Below, one piece after another: positions 30,830 through 43,869 of a stretch of 64,000 nucleotides of DNA; positions within the stretch are counted from its first letter, which is position 1; each line of letters opens with the position of its first letter. The translations under genes were made by a program, and so were the position numbers. The stretch comes from Gnetum montanum (taxonomy: Eukaryota > Streptophyta > Gnetopsida > Gnetales > Gnetaceae). Location of the stretch: positions 1,133,588 to 1,197,587 of the forward strand of contig MNCI01004170.1 in NCBI GenBank assembly GCA_015680685.1, given 5' to 3'. The notes beneath the pieces were generated by a model, which saw nothing but the letters and a program-made list of their open reading frames with translations, searched no databases and had not been told where the DNA came from.

Positions 30830-32500
30830 CATGTGCATATGTTGAAGGCATGGAAAAAATTGAACAAGTTCATTTCCAACTCTCTAATGAAGATGATGAT
30901 ACCTGTTGGGGAGAGTTGGAGATCCCTGATCACTTCAAGTAAGAGCCCTTAGAACTAAAAAATTTACTGGCCAATATGGAGTATGCATTTTTAAAGAATG
31001 GTAAACCATTCATCATTATGCTAAACTTGCTCTTGAAAATAAAAAAGAAAAGTTGTTGGAAGTGGTAAATAAATGGTCAATAGCCTTTGCTTGGTCATAT
31101 CTAGAATTAACAGGAATCGATCCAAGGATATGCTAACATTGCATCTACATTGACTTGGCCATGAAGCTTAGGAGGTAGCCATAGAGGTGATTGAGTTCCA
31201 AATTAAAGAAAATCATCAAGGAGAAGATAGAGCAACTCCTCAAGGCAGGGTTCATCTATCCAATCATGGATAGTGAGTGGGTTAGCCCACTGGTAGTAGT
31301 ACCGAAGAAGGGTGGCAAATGGTAGGTTTGCATTGACTTTAGGCTGTTAAATATGGCAATGTTTAAAGATCATTTTTCTTTGCCATTTGTAGATCAAGTG
31401 TTAGATACCATATCTAGGCATTATTATTATAGTTTCTTGAACAATTATAGTGGTTATAACCAAATCCAAATCGCACTAGAAGACTAGGCTAAGACAACAT
31501 TCATGAGTCCTTGGGGGAATTTTGCATACTGTATGATGCCATTTGGCCTATGTAATGCCCTTGCAACATTTCAACACTTGGTCCTGAGTATCTTTCAACA
31601 AAAAATCAATAGTGGTGTTGAAGTTTTCATGGATGACTTCTCCACCTATGTAGCTACATTTGAGCAAGCCTTGGATTGACTTGAGCAAGTACTAAAGAGA
31701 TGTGTAGAGACAAACCTATGTCTCAATTCGCAAAAGAGCCATCTCATGGTCCAAGAAGGCATTGTGCTAGGGCACTAAATTTCACAAAAAGGGATTGAGG
31801 TAGACCCAGAAAAGATAAGGATCATCTAAGGAATAACACGTCAACCAGTGACCATAAAAGATGTTTGGTCATTTCTTGGATACTAGTTACTACCAACATT
31901 TTATTGAGAATTTCTCTAAGATTGCAAAGCCGTTGGTAGAACTTACAAAGAAAGATGCACATTTCATTTAGACTAAGGAATGTGAACACACATTCCAACA
32001 ATTAAAGGATAAACTCATAGAAACACCAATCCTACAAGCACTAGATTGTTCCAAACTATTCCATATCATGATAGATGCATCTAACTATGCTTTGGGAGCA
32101 ATACTCATGAAGAAGGATGATAAGAAACATCCATATTATATCCACTACATGAGTCGAAGCATTGTAAGGGCATGGTTAAATTACACTACCATAGAAAAAG
32201 AATTAATGATAGTGGTGTACATGCTAGAAATGTGTAGACATTATGTGCTAGGTTACAAAGTGTTTATGTATATAGACCATAGTGCAAATTGCTTCCTTAT
32301 GAATAAGTTGATGGTGAGCCCTTGTGTTATACAGTGGCTTGTGATCTTGCAGAAATTCAATCTTACTATGGTAGATCAAAAAGGAACTAAGAATGTGCTC
32401 ACTGATCATGTTTCTTGCTTAAGATGGATAACAAAGAGGAGTAAAGTTCACTCTCTGATCATTTTCCAGAAAAACTCCTCTTTACTAGAGCAATAAGTGA
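30830..32500 (+). pseudogene. Reverse transcriptase and RNase H of G (broken)
   Basis: The linker WGELEIPDHFK precedes RT. RT blocks: WVSPLVVVPKKGGKW (31278-31322), IDFRLLN, FMSPWGNFAYCMMPFGLCNA, and the catalytic VFMDDFS at 31623-31643. RNase H starts at about 32068 with IDASNYALGAIL (catalytic Asp kept), then YTTIEKELM and the YIDHSA block, in one open stretch of 142 codons. At least six stops interrupt RT, mostly W or Q codons changed by one transition. It is inactive as it stands. Confidence 0.85.
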
Positions 32501-33780
32501 ACAAATGCCTAAAAAGGAAATATGGTATAATGGAATTCTCACATATCTTCTCACTCAAGAGATGCCACAAGACTTGGATTTTAGGAAAAAGCCACAATTT
32601 CTTCATTGGGTCAAATACTTCATGAAAATCAATGGACACCTTTACAAGGTGTGTGCTGATGGCCTAATCTGTTGGTGTGTCCTTGACGAAGATCAAATGT
32701 GCATTCTCCAGGATGCTCATGAAGGGCCTTGCAGAGGCCACTATGTAGGGAGATGCACAACCATAAAAATCATGATGGCAGGATACTATTAGCCTACAAT
32801 ATTTAGGGATGTCCACCAGTTTATCAAGTCTTGTCAATGTTGTCAATGTGACAGGGGGATGACTGCTCACATGGAAGGTCCTCAATAGTGGATTCAACCA
32901 CTGGAACCTATTAACATATGGGGCATTAACTTCATGAGTCCCGTCACACCCATGTCTAATGGGAAAGTGTATATTATAGTAGTAGTTGACTATTGCACAA
33001 AATGGGTAGCTGTTACTAATTGTACATCATCCACTGCTGCCAAATTTATACAAAAAAATATCATAAATAGGTTTGGGGTGCCACGTTCAACAATTTCTAA
33101 TAATAGAACTCATTTCACAGGTGCCACATTTAGAAAATTAATGCAACACTTGGGGGTAGAACATAAATTAACAACGCCTTGCCACCCTTGAGCCAATGGT
33201 CAAGTAGAGGTAACCAACCAGGAGATTACAAAAATACTAATGCAAACCATTAGCAAATATACGAAGGATTGGAGTACAAAACTTAACGATGCTCTCTAGG
33301 CTTATCATTCAACTTCAAAACTTCCTATTGGATATTCTCTTTATGAGTTAGTGTACAGGAAACTTCCAATGCTCCCAATTCAATCTGAGCTTCGTACACT
33401 CTCGACAACCTATAATCTAAACCTTGACCTAAGCCTAGCATAGAAGGAAAAATTGATCAATCTAAACATGTTAGATGAAAATCACTTAGTGGCTCTATCC
33501 TTGAATGAGGTGAATAAGGCATTCAAAAAATAGCATCATGGCCTTAGAATCAGGAAAGTAAAACTTCAACCAGAAGATAAGGTTCTTTACTGGAACCCCA
33601 CACATGTACCCCAAAAGAAAAAATTCCAAATATTGTGGAAGGAACCTTATATAATTAATCAAACCTTTTCTGTTAGGGCCATGTTGATCTATAAACCTAA
33701 TAGCCCAAATAAAAAAAAAATTGGTCAATATCCAATAAGTGAAGCCTTTCCTTGAACCAAGATAGGCTAGTGTAAATACT
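32501..33780 (+). pseudogene. Integrase of G (broken)
   Basis: The zinc-binding H2C2 region is at 32710-32870 (GHYVGRCT, FIKSCQCCQ). The catalytic core runs from 32920 to 33260. The first catalytic Asp is Asn (WGINFM), the second block reads ISNNRTHF where families have an Asp, and the Glu in GQVEVTN is kept. The C-terminal part reads LPIGYSLYELVYRK and VLYWNPTHVP to about 33750. Stops occur at several former Trp or Gln codons. The enzyme is dead on both sequence and frame grounds. Confidence 0.8.
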
Positions 33781-35060
33781 GCTTCAATGAATGGACAACC
33801 ATGTTCTATTTTTTGGATCTCCTCCCTCCAACTTAGTCATGGGAGAGATGGCCATATGTGCTAACCATGACCATGGCCTCTTAGTTTTTCTACCTTTTTT
33901 TTTTCATGTTTTTGATTTTACAAATTTTTTATTTTCAAATTTTTCTAATTTTATACCAATTTTAGTACCTATTAACTTTCTTGATCATTTTACACTTTCT
34001 TATATATTTTACTTTATTTTTCTTTCTTTTGTTTAAGTGTGATATTTTCTCATTTTTCTAATAAATTTTCTTTATTGTCATAGGACACATTGCCACTGTT
34101 GTTGTTTACTAATGATGGTTTGTGCTTAATGTGTGATTGTCAATGTCTGGTTTCTATTTTTGAATTTTGATGTCTGATGACTTTGACATGGTTTATTTTT
34201 CATGGCATAAGCAATGAGGTCCCTTTTCATTAAAGAAATTTTTAATCAATGAGTGACCTCGGTAGTTCTGGAATTAGGAAGGATTCAAAGGTTCCTAAAA
34301 GGTGTGACTTCAAGGAAAGCTCAATACTCTTTGTACTTTTCTTCTTGCTTGAGTGCTTGAGTGTTTTTCATGGACTTCTTACCATTCCATACCATCCAAT
34401 GATAGGAAGACAAATAACATCATTACATGGTGTGGTTTCCATCATTTAAGAAAAAAAAAATAACAAACTATGGGAATTCAAAGCACACTCCTTCAACACG
34501 AATAAGTCCTTGCATGGTGTGGTTTCCATTTTAAAAAGAAAAAAAAACACAATGGAAATTCAAAGCACACCCCTTGGACAAATAAAAGGGCTATAAGCAC
34601 TATTTATGGGACTCGAACAACACAATGCCTGAAGATCCCCTCTAACTAAGGCCCTCTCTCTCACTTCCTACTTCTCCTTTCTTTTCTTTATGGAATGGTG
34701 GTTGTTTTATGAAAGCACTCTTGTGTCTCAAGTGGGTTGATTGGTCTTAGAGTGACGATGTGAAGTCACTGAAAGTGGATGGTTTTGGTTTGGACTAAGG
34801 ATGGAACTTTTTGGGTCATTTTAACCACAAATTTCACAAGGGACTTCTTATGACCTTAATTTGGAACTCCATTCCACCTTCTCTATCATCCATCCATGCT
34901 GCCATAACTCACCTCATTGCCAAGTTCTATGTTATGCTCTATGTCTTAGTCTGATGTGTTGGGATTTTTGGGTGGACTCTTTCTAGTTGGTCCTTAACTT
35001 GTCATGATCATTAAATCAACTATGGAACCCACGGACCCCTTAGTTCAGGTTATGCAAGGA
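33781..35060 (+). other. Spacer of G downstream of integrase, cut by A
   Basis: Non-coding, with T-rich tracts near 33890-34030. It aligns with the reverse complement of 36.7-37.8 kb in A and with 61.3-62.4 kb in C. The match stops exactly at GTTATGCAAGGA (35049-35060), where A's LTR begins. Confidence 0.7.
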
Positions 35061-35949
35061 TGATGAGCAGCAAGGTACCCCTACGCCAAACCATATGAAT
35101 AACAAGCATTCACGTGTGATCTAGTCAAATTTCGCAAATTATAATTACTAAGTATGTTAGAGCTAAATAGTGTGTGCGTGTTGTTCATTTTTTGTCTTCC
35201 TAGTCTCACTTGTGGAATGCAATTGTATGGTTACGTGTGACTGAGGCATAAGATTTTTATTGTTTTTGTGTTTTTATGGAATTACTCACCTAGAACAAGA
35301 ACAAAAGTAAGAGTGATTAAAAGTAAGAGTGATTAATTGCTAAGTAAACTATAGTCTAATCTATCCTAACACAAGTAACCATTCCCACTTCCTGGACACA
35401 TCCTAAACTTTGTGTAAACATTGTTGGGCTATCAAACGCTAGTTGTTTCTCAGCTACCAAGTGTCACACATGTGTTCGAAGGGGTTGTGCTTGTGTATCT
35501 TAATAAGTTGCTTGATTAATCAAAATTAATTACTGCATAAATAAAATTAATGTAAATTGCATGAAATCACAATATATAAATGCATAAGAAAGAAATTCTC
35601 AAGTGTTGTAAGGAATGAATCAAAGAGTTTATCTTTATTGCCAATGCAATGGTGTGCTTAGGTACATCAATGCTTGAATAAAGATCCATTTACACTTAGA
35701 CCTCCTACTGTGGGCACTTTGGAAAATATTCTAACTTTCAAATGGACAAACTGCAAGACTTTTGCTACTTGATTGCCAAAAACTTCCTCCTAATTGTGCA
35801 CTTGGGCACTATATTTATAGACCCAAGAGTAACCTTGCGATATCGAATGTACGATATCACATCTTGGGCCACGATATTGCATACTCGATATCGTGTACTT
35901 GATATTGCAGCCACCTTGATATTGGAGCATTGAAAAACATGATTTATCA
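35061..35949 (-). repeat. 3' LTR of A
   Basis: On the minus strand it begins TGATAAATCATG and ends CTTGCTGCTCATCA, 889 bp. GATATCG-type palindromic words (35825-35935) lie just before the TATA box GTCTATAAATATAGTGCCC (near 35800-35822). An AATAAAGATAAAC signal lies further on (near 35630). Confidence 0.88.
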
Positions 35950-35962
35950 TACCCCCATGACT
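35950..35962 (-). promoter_or_regulatory. Polypurine-like tract of A
   Basis: On the minus strand GTCATGGGGGTA sits directly before the LTR start. The same sequence precedes the 3' LTRs of G and C, so it is a conserved plus-strand primer site. Confidence 0.65.
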
Positions 35963-36034
35963 AAATGAAAACTCATCCTTGAGTACAGAAGAAGAGGAAC
36001 AAGTCCTTTACAAAATATATTAGGGGGTGTGGAC

Positions 36035-36238
36035 TTATTTGATTGACATGTAGAGTGACACAGAGAACACAGACAAATACAGAAGTGCCAGAGCATACAA
36101 TATTACAATTGTGTATAAAATTGGATGTTCATGATAATAGGAAAGAACACCAATGGATCCAAAGGACATCCAACCCCTCTTAGAAATAGAAGAATGAGGG
36201 AGAGGTAGAAGAGATTTAGCAGTTATGAACAATCTCAC
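36035..36238 (-). CDS. Small membrane-protein-like ORF in A, 67 codons
   Basis: It lies between the spacer and the 3' LTR, in the place occupied by ORF3 in C and G. After a basic N-terminal half, a long hydrophobic stretch (about residues 38-66, starting HPILYTIVILYALALLY) looks like one membrane segment. A splice-acceptor-like TTGTGATTACAG lies upstream on the minus strand near 36300. Env-like ORFs of Athila elements occur at this position and have a membrane segment, but no sequence similarity was recognised. It could be a chance frame. Confidence 0.3.
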   Translation of the reverse strand: MRLFITAKSLLPLPHSSISKRGWMSFGSIGVLSYYHEHPILYTIVILYALALLYLSVFSVSLYMSIK

Positions 36239-37840
36239 GTGAGTGATATGATTGCATCATCTTTGGTGATGACAATATTGCTTCTAGTCCATGCTTCCCA
36301 CTGTAATCACAAGAAAACCAAGGATTAGTATATATAGTGTAATAAATAATGGCTAAATACCTTGTCTCATTGGTGATTTTATCTAGCTAGGTTGTGATTG
36401 TGATAGATTGGTTGCTTGATGTTGTTAGTGGAAAAATTGATGAATGGGTTAAGTAAGAGAAGCAATCCATACATTTTAGAAAAAGCTTAGCACAAGGAAT
36501 ACTAGAAAGAGGGTATTTACAACAATAAAAAGGAGTTCATTACAAATAGTTGTGAAGGTGCGTATAATTGGATGGCATGGATGGGATAAATAAAAAGAAT
36601 TTGATTGTAATAATGTCTAAGGGTAAAGAACTTACTTAACCAGACTAAAAGATATGCAAGTGGGTCCTTCCCAAAGTAGGCACAGGCCTTTTATGCCCTT
36701 GCATAACTTCAAACCAAGGATTCCATGGACACCATGGATGATTAATGGTTACAAAAAGTTAAGTACAAAAACCCAATATTAATTGATTGAGAAACCTGAC
36801 ATAACAAACCAAAACATTGAATCAAAACATGAAACTGGCAGTGAAGTGAGGCATAAAAAGCATAGATGGATGATAGAAAGAGTGGAATGGAGTTCCTAAT
36901 TATGGTCATATGCAATCCCTTATGGAATTTATGATTAAATGACTTAGTAGGATCCATCCTCAGTCCAGATCAAAACCAACCACTTTCAGTGACTTCGCAT
37001 CGACATTCTAAGGCTAGTCCATCCCCTGAGACATAAGAATGCTCCCACAAAATAACTATTTCAAATTAGAGTGAAGGTAGAAAGTGAGAAAGGGCCTTAG
37101 TTAGAGGAGAAAAGACAAGTCTCATAACTAGTGCTTGTAGCCATTTTATTTGGTTTAAGGGGTGTGCTTTGAATTTCCATGTTTTTTTTTGCAAGGACCC
37201 ATTTGACTTCCTATTGTGAAATGACGTGGAATGATGAGAAGCTTACTAGAACACTCCTGCACATAGGAAAATAGAAAAGCACAAAGAATACCACATCCCT
37301 TTAAAGCCACACCCTATCCAAACCTTTGATTCCTTCCTAATTCCAGAAACTACACAAGTCACTAATTTATTAAAATTGCATTAATGAAGAAGAAACTACA
37401 TGCTTCCAAAACAAGGAAAACCATAGAGTATGTGGATGGCTGGATGATGTGGACTCATTTCCTATTACATGAAAAGAAACCATGTCCTAGTCGTCAGTAA
37501 TGACATTCAAAGTTAGAAACCAAACATCAAAAATCAAATTACAAGTGAAGCACAACACCATCAAGTAGTGCATTACCATTGTACCTGCCACCTTATTAGC
37601 AGAAAAAGTGGAGAAACACATCAAACACAAGCAAACATAATCATAAAATAATGTAAAAGAATAGACAATAGATATTGAATATATTAACAATGGTGTAAAA
37701 CAAAGACTCAAAGAAGATCAATAACCTTACAAATACAAATATGCAAAACAAAGAGGTAAAATAAAGAAGATGAAAATAAAAAATTAGAAAATCAAAAATG
37801 TGTTAAAAAAAGGGTCAAAAGTCTAAGAAGCCACAAGAGG
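36239..37840 (-). other. Spacer of A between integrase and the 3' end
   Basis: Non-coding, with A-rich runs (on the plus strand) between 37620 and 37810. It is homologous to the spacers of G and C, including the conserved GGTATTT...CCTTGGTT block near 36310-36370. Confidence 0.65.
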
Positions 37841-38940
37841 TGTTAGTATGAGTGGCCATCTCCCCCATGACTAAGTTGGAAGGGAGAGACCCAAAAGATT
37901 AAGTGTGGTCGTCCATCTAGTGAGGTGTTTGGTGAGTTGGTTGGCTTGAGCTCATGGAAAGGTTTTATTTGTTGAATGTTGACTAGTTTTTTCTTATTTG
38001 GGCTATCAGGTTTGTAGATGATCATGGCCCCATATTAAAAAGTCTCATCTATGATGTAAGGTCCTTCTCATAATGTTTGGAATTTGGTTTGTTGGGATAC
38101 ATGTGTAGGATTCCAATAGAGAACCTTGTCTCCTAGTTGAAACTTGACTTTTCTTATTTTGAGGTCATGGCATTTCTTGTTGAATGCCTTATGCATTTTG
38201 TTAGATGACAGGGCCATTAACCAATTTTTGTCTAGCAAGTTAAGGTTCATCAATCGTTCTTTCTATGCTAGACTTAGATTTAGGTTAAGGTCACAGGTTG
38301 TAAAGAGTGTACGGAGCTCAGATTGGATGGGCAATGTTGGTAGTTTTCCATACACTAGCTCATAGGGAGAATAACATATGGGAAGCTTCCATGTGAAGCG
38401 ATAGGCTCAAAGGGCATCATTTAATTTAGTGCTCTAGTCCCTTAATTATTTGCTAATGGTACATGCTAGGATTTTTGTAATCTTTTGATTAGTGACCTCA
38501 GCTTGACCATTGGCTTGGGGGTGATATGGAGTTGTAANNNNNNNNNNNNNNNNNNNNNNNNNNNNNNNNNNNNNNNNNNNNNNNNNNNNNNNNNNNNNNN
38601 NNNNNNNNNNNNNNNNNNNNNNNNNNNNNNNNNNNNNNNNNNNNNNNNNNNNNNNNNNNNNNNNNNNNNNNNNNNNNNNNNNNNNNNNNNNNNNNNNNNN
38701 NNNNNNNNNNNNNNNNNNNNNNNNNNNNNNNNNNNNNNNNNNNNNNNNNNNNNNNNNNNNNNNNNNNNNNNNNNNNNNNNNNNNNNNNNNNNNNNNNNNN
38801 NNNNNNNNNNNNNNNNNNNNNNNNNNNNNNNNNNNNNNNNNNNNTTCATTGAGCATTTATGCATTAATAGCACTTGCAAGGAGAGATTCGTCAGGGAATT
38901 GATCAGATAAAGGACTCTTTTTCTCCTTGTCATTCCATCT
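37841..38940 (-). pseudogene. Integrase of A, interrupted by an assembly gap
   Basis: On the minus strand, the catalytic-core end (TTPYHPQANGQAEVTNQ) lies at about 38470-38540 and the C-terminal region (VLYWNPTHVSQQ, then NSPNKKKLVNIQQIKPFHE) at 37900-38140. The zinc-binding region and most of the core fall in or next to the 307-base N run at 38538-38844. The Glu of the catalytic triad is kept. Several frameshifts are present. Confidence 0.7.
38538..38844. other. Assembly gap (307 N)
   Basis: Unknown bases inside the integrase core of A. The proteins that appear to read through it are not real. Confidence 0.99.
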
Positions 38941-40594
38941 TAGTCACGATAAGTTAACCACGACTACATTCTCCCCACACCTTTACAATCTACCATCATG
39001 AGATCGAATTCCTGCCAAATCATGAGCCATTGTATGACATGAGGGCTCACCATTGGTTTGTTCATTAGATATTTGATGGTGCTATGATTTGTATGCACAA
39101 ACACTTTGTAGCTAAGGACATAGTACCTAAACTTATCTAAGGCAAACACCACTACCATAAGCTCCTTTCTATGGTGGTGTAGTTTAGTTGTGTACGTACA
39201 ATGCTCCAACTTACACGATGAATGTAATATGGACATTTTTGATCATCCATTTGTGTAAGCAGTGCCCCCAAAGCATAATTTGATGCATCAATCATCACAT
39301 GAAATGGTCTAGACCAATTTGGTGCTTAAAGAATGGGGGTTTCAATAATCTTTTTCTTCATTTTTTGAAATGCTACTTCCCATGTAGGGGGTCCAAATGA
39401 ACGATGCATCCTTCTTTGTCAATTGTACCAACGGCGTGGCGATTTTGGAAAAATTCTCAATGAAGCATCGGTAGTAGCCAATATGACCAAGGAATGACCA
39501 CACTTCTTTGACTATTTCAGGTTGACAGGTTATTTCTTGGATAACCCTTATTTTCTCAGGGTCCACCTTGATTCCTACTTTTGAAATGTGATGCCGCAAG
39601 ACTATGCCTTCTTGGATCATAAGATGGCTCTTTTGCCAATTGAGTTGGAGGTTTGTTTTGACACATCTCTTCAACACCTATTCAAGATGGTCTAGGGCTT
39701 GCTTGAACGTAGCTTCGTAGGTAGAAAAATCATCCATAAAAAACTTCTATCCCACTACTGATCTATTATTGAAAAATGCTAAGAACTAATCGTTGAAATG
39801 TGGTTGAGGCATTACATAGAACAAATGGCATATGACAGTAAGCAAAAGTTCCCCAAGGACTTGTGAAAGTTACCTTTACCTAGTCTTTTGGTGCAATCTA
39901 GATTTGGTTATAGCCACTATAATCATCTAGAAAGCTGTAATAGCTATGTCCTAAAATGGTGTTTAGCACTTAGTTGATGAAAAGCAATGAAAAATGATCC
40001 TTGAAAGTTGCCATGTTAAGTAGCCAGAAGTCAATGCACACTTTTCATTTGCCTCCCTTTTTTTGGTATGATCACTAGTGAACTGACTCACTTACTATTT
40101 GCGAAAAGGTAGATAAATCCTACTTTGAGGAGTTGTTCAATCTCCTCTTTGACAACTTGTTTTAACTTGGGATTCAAATGTTGTTATGGCTATTGTTTTG
40201 GCTTGATAGTGGGGTCAGTGTATATTTGGTGCTAGCATATTCTTGGATCTATCCCAGTGAGTTTGGAATATGACTAGGTGAAGGTTGCTGACCATTTTTC
40301 CACAACTTTTATTAACTTTCTCTTTTGTTTAGTAGCAAGCTTGGTGTTAATGATAACCAACCTCCCATTTTTCAAAAACACATACTCCATTATAGCTAAT
40401 AGTATCTTTAATTCAAGGGGCTCTTGTTTAAAATTGTTAGGAATTTCCAGCTCACCCCAATTGACATCATCATTTGCTCCTTCAGAGAGTTGGTGATGAA
40501 CTTGCTTGAGTTCATCTATACTTGCAGCATATTCATACGTCAAGCCCTTAGTAGGTTCCATACATAATGTACTGCTACTAGCATCAGCTGTCAA
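38941..40594 (-). pseudogene. RT and RNase H of A (broken)
   Basis: From right to left: the linker WGELEIPNNFK...LELK (40274-40594), RT core with the catalytic Met-Asp-Asp-Phe-Ser near 39720-39740 preceded by a frame break, the NWQKSHLMIQEGIVL block (39342-39677), and RNase H with RKELMVVVFALDKF and HTNHST (38964-39236). In RNase H the Asp of the usual TDH block has become Asn. The order and sequence match G. Confidence 0.8.
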
Positions 40595-41600
40595 CCACTG
40601 GGTGCTCTTTTTTTTTTGTGGCTACTACGTACAAACATCTCTAGATATCAGCTTTTGGTGCACACTACTTGCATGTAGAGATAAATGTTTCCTTTACTGA
40701 CCATAAATTCTACACAAAATGGCACCCTAAATCACTATATGTGATACATGAAACTCTCTTCTTCTCAATCTTTCCAAATTCATTTACTTTTGATATTTTT
40801 AAGGAAAGATCTCTAATGCCCATTTTGGTGTCAACAGTGCTTAGCCACGCCCTTCCCATAATAATTGGAAATCCCCCTTGCAGTTCTCCACTTTGATTAC
40901 TAGGAAATTAGTGGGATATGACCATTCACAAATGGTGGTGACAATGTCCTCAACCAGTCCCAATGGAAAAATGATGGACTAGTACGCCAGTTCTAGCCAG
41001 ATGTTGCTCTTTTTAAAGGAAGGAAGGTTCCACATTATGTACATCTCATGTGAGATCAAATTAACACTAGAACTAGAGTTAAGAAGAGTTTTACAATGCT
41101 TATTCTCAACAATTTGCAAGTAAAGTAGGGGACTCCCGAGATCAGCTAATTTTCTAGGCAAGTTACCAGCATGAATCCAATTGGATATAGCATGTGTTAG
41201 CATTACAGTATGGATTCAAGAGGGAATTTGGTTTGAAGGGGACTTGGATAAAGAGGAAACAAAGGAAGTTGAAGGAGCAGGGTTACCAACCATTGATGTG
41301 TCCAAGGGCTTTGGTGGACTGCAAGGTCGGAAGAAGAATCTTTTCCTTGTTCATGGTTCTAACCCACTTGATGGGTTAATCGATTGTAGATTAACTACCC
41401 TTGTAGCATTCCTTTGCTATGGTTGTGTAGGCAATTCATCCTACATGGACAGAGCAAGTGATAGCTGTGCAGGAGGCAAAGGAGTAGGTGCATGAACAAG
41501 AGGTGCATGAGGGTAGTAGGTGGAATCCCTCCTTGGATAGGATGATTAGTATATTTTAGAAGGGTTTTAGTGAGGTTGGTAAGTAGAAACATGACTAGAG
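40595..41600 (-). pseudogene. Protease region of A (broken)
   Basis: The frame at 40979-41203 reads LTHAISNWIHAGNLPRKLAD, then LLNSSSSVNLISHEMY, the site where the active Asp would be. The Asp is replaced, so the protease is inactive. A Pro/His-rich linker lies upstream. Confidence 0.65.
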
Positions 41601-43704
41601 AAGTCCCTTGGAGATGAAGGTTACTGAACATAGTAACCATAGAGATCTAGTTGCTAGTAAGAATATTGCTGTCTTGGAGGTGGCAATGCCCATGATTGTG
41701 GTTGCTACCATTGCTAGTACAATTCATAAGGTTGTAGAGGAATTCCACTTGGATAGTATTGCTGTGGTTGGTGGAATTGTTAAGGATTGCCTTGTGGATA
41801 AGGTAATCTTTTGGGTGTTTTCCTTTGTGTAAGTCGTGGATGTAAGGCATACACCCCAGATTCCTGCAAGTGTGATATAACTGGACAAGATCCCTTAGGA
41901 TGTTTATACTAGCAGGCATCACACCTATGATCACCATTTGAATCACTATCCATAGGCATCTCTATTGCAACCATTTTACCTTTACCCTTAGATATGGCAC
42001 GTTTAGCCTCCTTACACCTCCGGTGCTCACCCTCACCACTTTGCTCCTTGGACTGTTTAGCAATTTTTACAATAGCTTAAAACCTATTGTCAATGGAGTC
42101 TCATAATTGATTAACCTTAGCCGTAATTTCTAATTGCAATTTCTAGAATGGAAAGATTTTCTAATTAACCACCTCATCTTTGGCGAATTCATCCTCATTG
42201 TCACAAAATCAAACCCCCTTTTTCCAAATAGAAGGGTCCCTATTGTATTCTTCTACACTTTCACATTTTCTCAGTTCTTCCTTCTCCTTGGCTACCTGAT
42301 TAATTAATTTTTGAATTCGAAGGGCTCTTAACTTTGTCAATCTCCCTTAGGCATAGACACCAAGGGTTTTCCTAGTTTCAGACTACAACCTGTCTATGAT
42401 ATGGTGAAGCTGATCAAGTTGAGAGTATCCATGGTCGAGACACCTATGCAACAGAGAGTAGTATTGGCCAATAGTAGCATCCAAGGGCTCATGATTCCTT
42501 TTTTTCCACCCTTGAATTTTTTTCCTTAGATTGGATACTTGGAAGCACATTTGATATTTATCATTGAATAATTCCAATATCGTACTCCACTGCCAGATTA
42601 ATTTTGGTTCCAAGGATTGATACCAATTTTTTGCTTCCTTTAGGAGTGTCCTTGGAAAAAATTTCAACTTTTTCCATTTGTTCTCAATATTTTGCAAGGC
42701 ACATGCACCTTGGAAGGCTTGGAGATGATTTTGTGGATCAACATCATATCCTCCCTTGAACCGAAGGATGTTGTTCATATCCAACCTCTTTATTCTGCTA
42801 TCCTTCACATGCCTTGTTGGAATCCTCACAACCTTTGTAATATTCAACATGCCCTAAGTAGCAAGTAAAGGTTCATCAAAGCCATGATGGTGGTGCCTAT
42901 GATGTTCTCTACTGGCCCTTCTTTCTTAATGATGGACCTCTCTGGATTGCCCACATCTTTGGTCACAATTATCCCGATGGTCCATTCTATTGTTCTAGTC
43001 TTGTTGGTCACCTCCATCATAGTTATTTCTTCTACAGCCACGATCTGAACTAGATAAAGAAGAAGACAATGATGATGAAGGGGAAGAAGAAGGGGAACTT
43101 GCTTTGTGCTAAGGCCTATCACCCTTACTTCAATGCTTGTGACCATGATCATGATCATGATCTCCTTTGTCCCCCTTTTCTTAACTTACTTCTCTAGATC
43201 CATTTTTGTCATTGGATCCATTTTGACTAGAACCTAGATTATGGATTGTGGATTGTACATTCTGGTTAAGGGCTTCTTGAAGAAAGTCAAAGAGAGGAGA
43301 ATCACTAAAGAAGTGGGTACCTTCATCAATTGGGCTAAGCGAAGGTGGAAAGATATTTGACCCCTTTCCCTTCACAAGCTTGTGTTGGTGTTCCAGCTTC
43401 TGATCCCTTAATCTTTGCGCTTTAGTGGGATGATAATCTCTTGAGTCAAGATCTTGCATCTCGCATTATCCATGGAGATGTTAAAGCCCGTGTTATGAAA
43501 GCATTAGCTAGATCATTGCTGGAATAGATCAGTCGAGTGGCAACACAATGTTACTTTCCATATCACACCACCACCTTAGTTCATCTTGATCAAGATGAAG
43601 GTAAAATTTGGTACATACTCATCGAGATGAGCATATACCACATAGTATTGTTAAGGCACCTACATTGCCCTGGGTAGAGATGGGCTTCTGTGGGAAGAAG
43701 ACAT
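41601..43704 (-). pseudogene. Gag of A (broken)
   Basis: A start codon at 43704 gives MSSSHRSP, corresponding to the starts at 795 and 27707. The Gag core is open for 155 codons at 42383-42850 (MLNITKVVRIPTRH; DPQNHLQAFQGACAL; YYSLLHRCLDHGYSQLDQL) and is the best-preserved stretch of the element. Frameshifts separate it from the His/Asp-rich N-terminal part and from the Cys-box region at about 41880-41940. Confidence 0.75.
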
Positions 43705-43851
43705 TTTATGTTAATAAACTTGTAAATAGTGTGCATTTGAGGTTTAATTTAATGATAATAATTTTTGTTTTCGTAGGATTCGATTCTTAGGGTTCAAACA
43801 ATGAGGTTACTAAGTTTCACTAGGTTTAGATAGTGCATGAAGAATTACAGT

Positions 43852-43869
43852 CCCCGATAATGGTGCTAA
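43852..43869 (-). promoter_or_regulatory. Primer-binding site of A
   Basis: On the minus strand TTAGCACCATTATCGGGGA follows the LTR end. It fits the tRNA-Asp complement with mainly C-to-T and G-to-A changes. Confidence 0.7.

Noticed and set aside
35061-36071. Taking A's LTRs as about 1010 bp long, starting TGTGTTCTC
   Set aside because: The conserved polypurine site AGTCATGGGGGTA directly before TGATAAATC, as in G and C, places the true LTR start at 35949/44755; the extra 121 bp is treated as a separate duplication.
38446-38933. Frames crossing the N run
   Set aside because: They read through unknown bases; only the integrase fragment on the left side is real.
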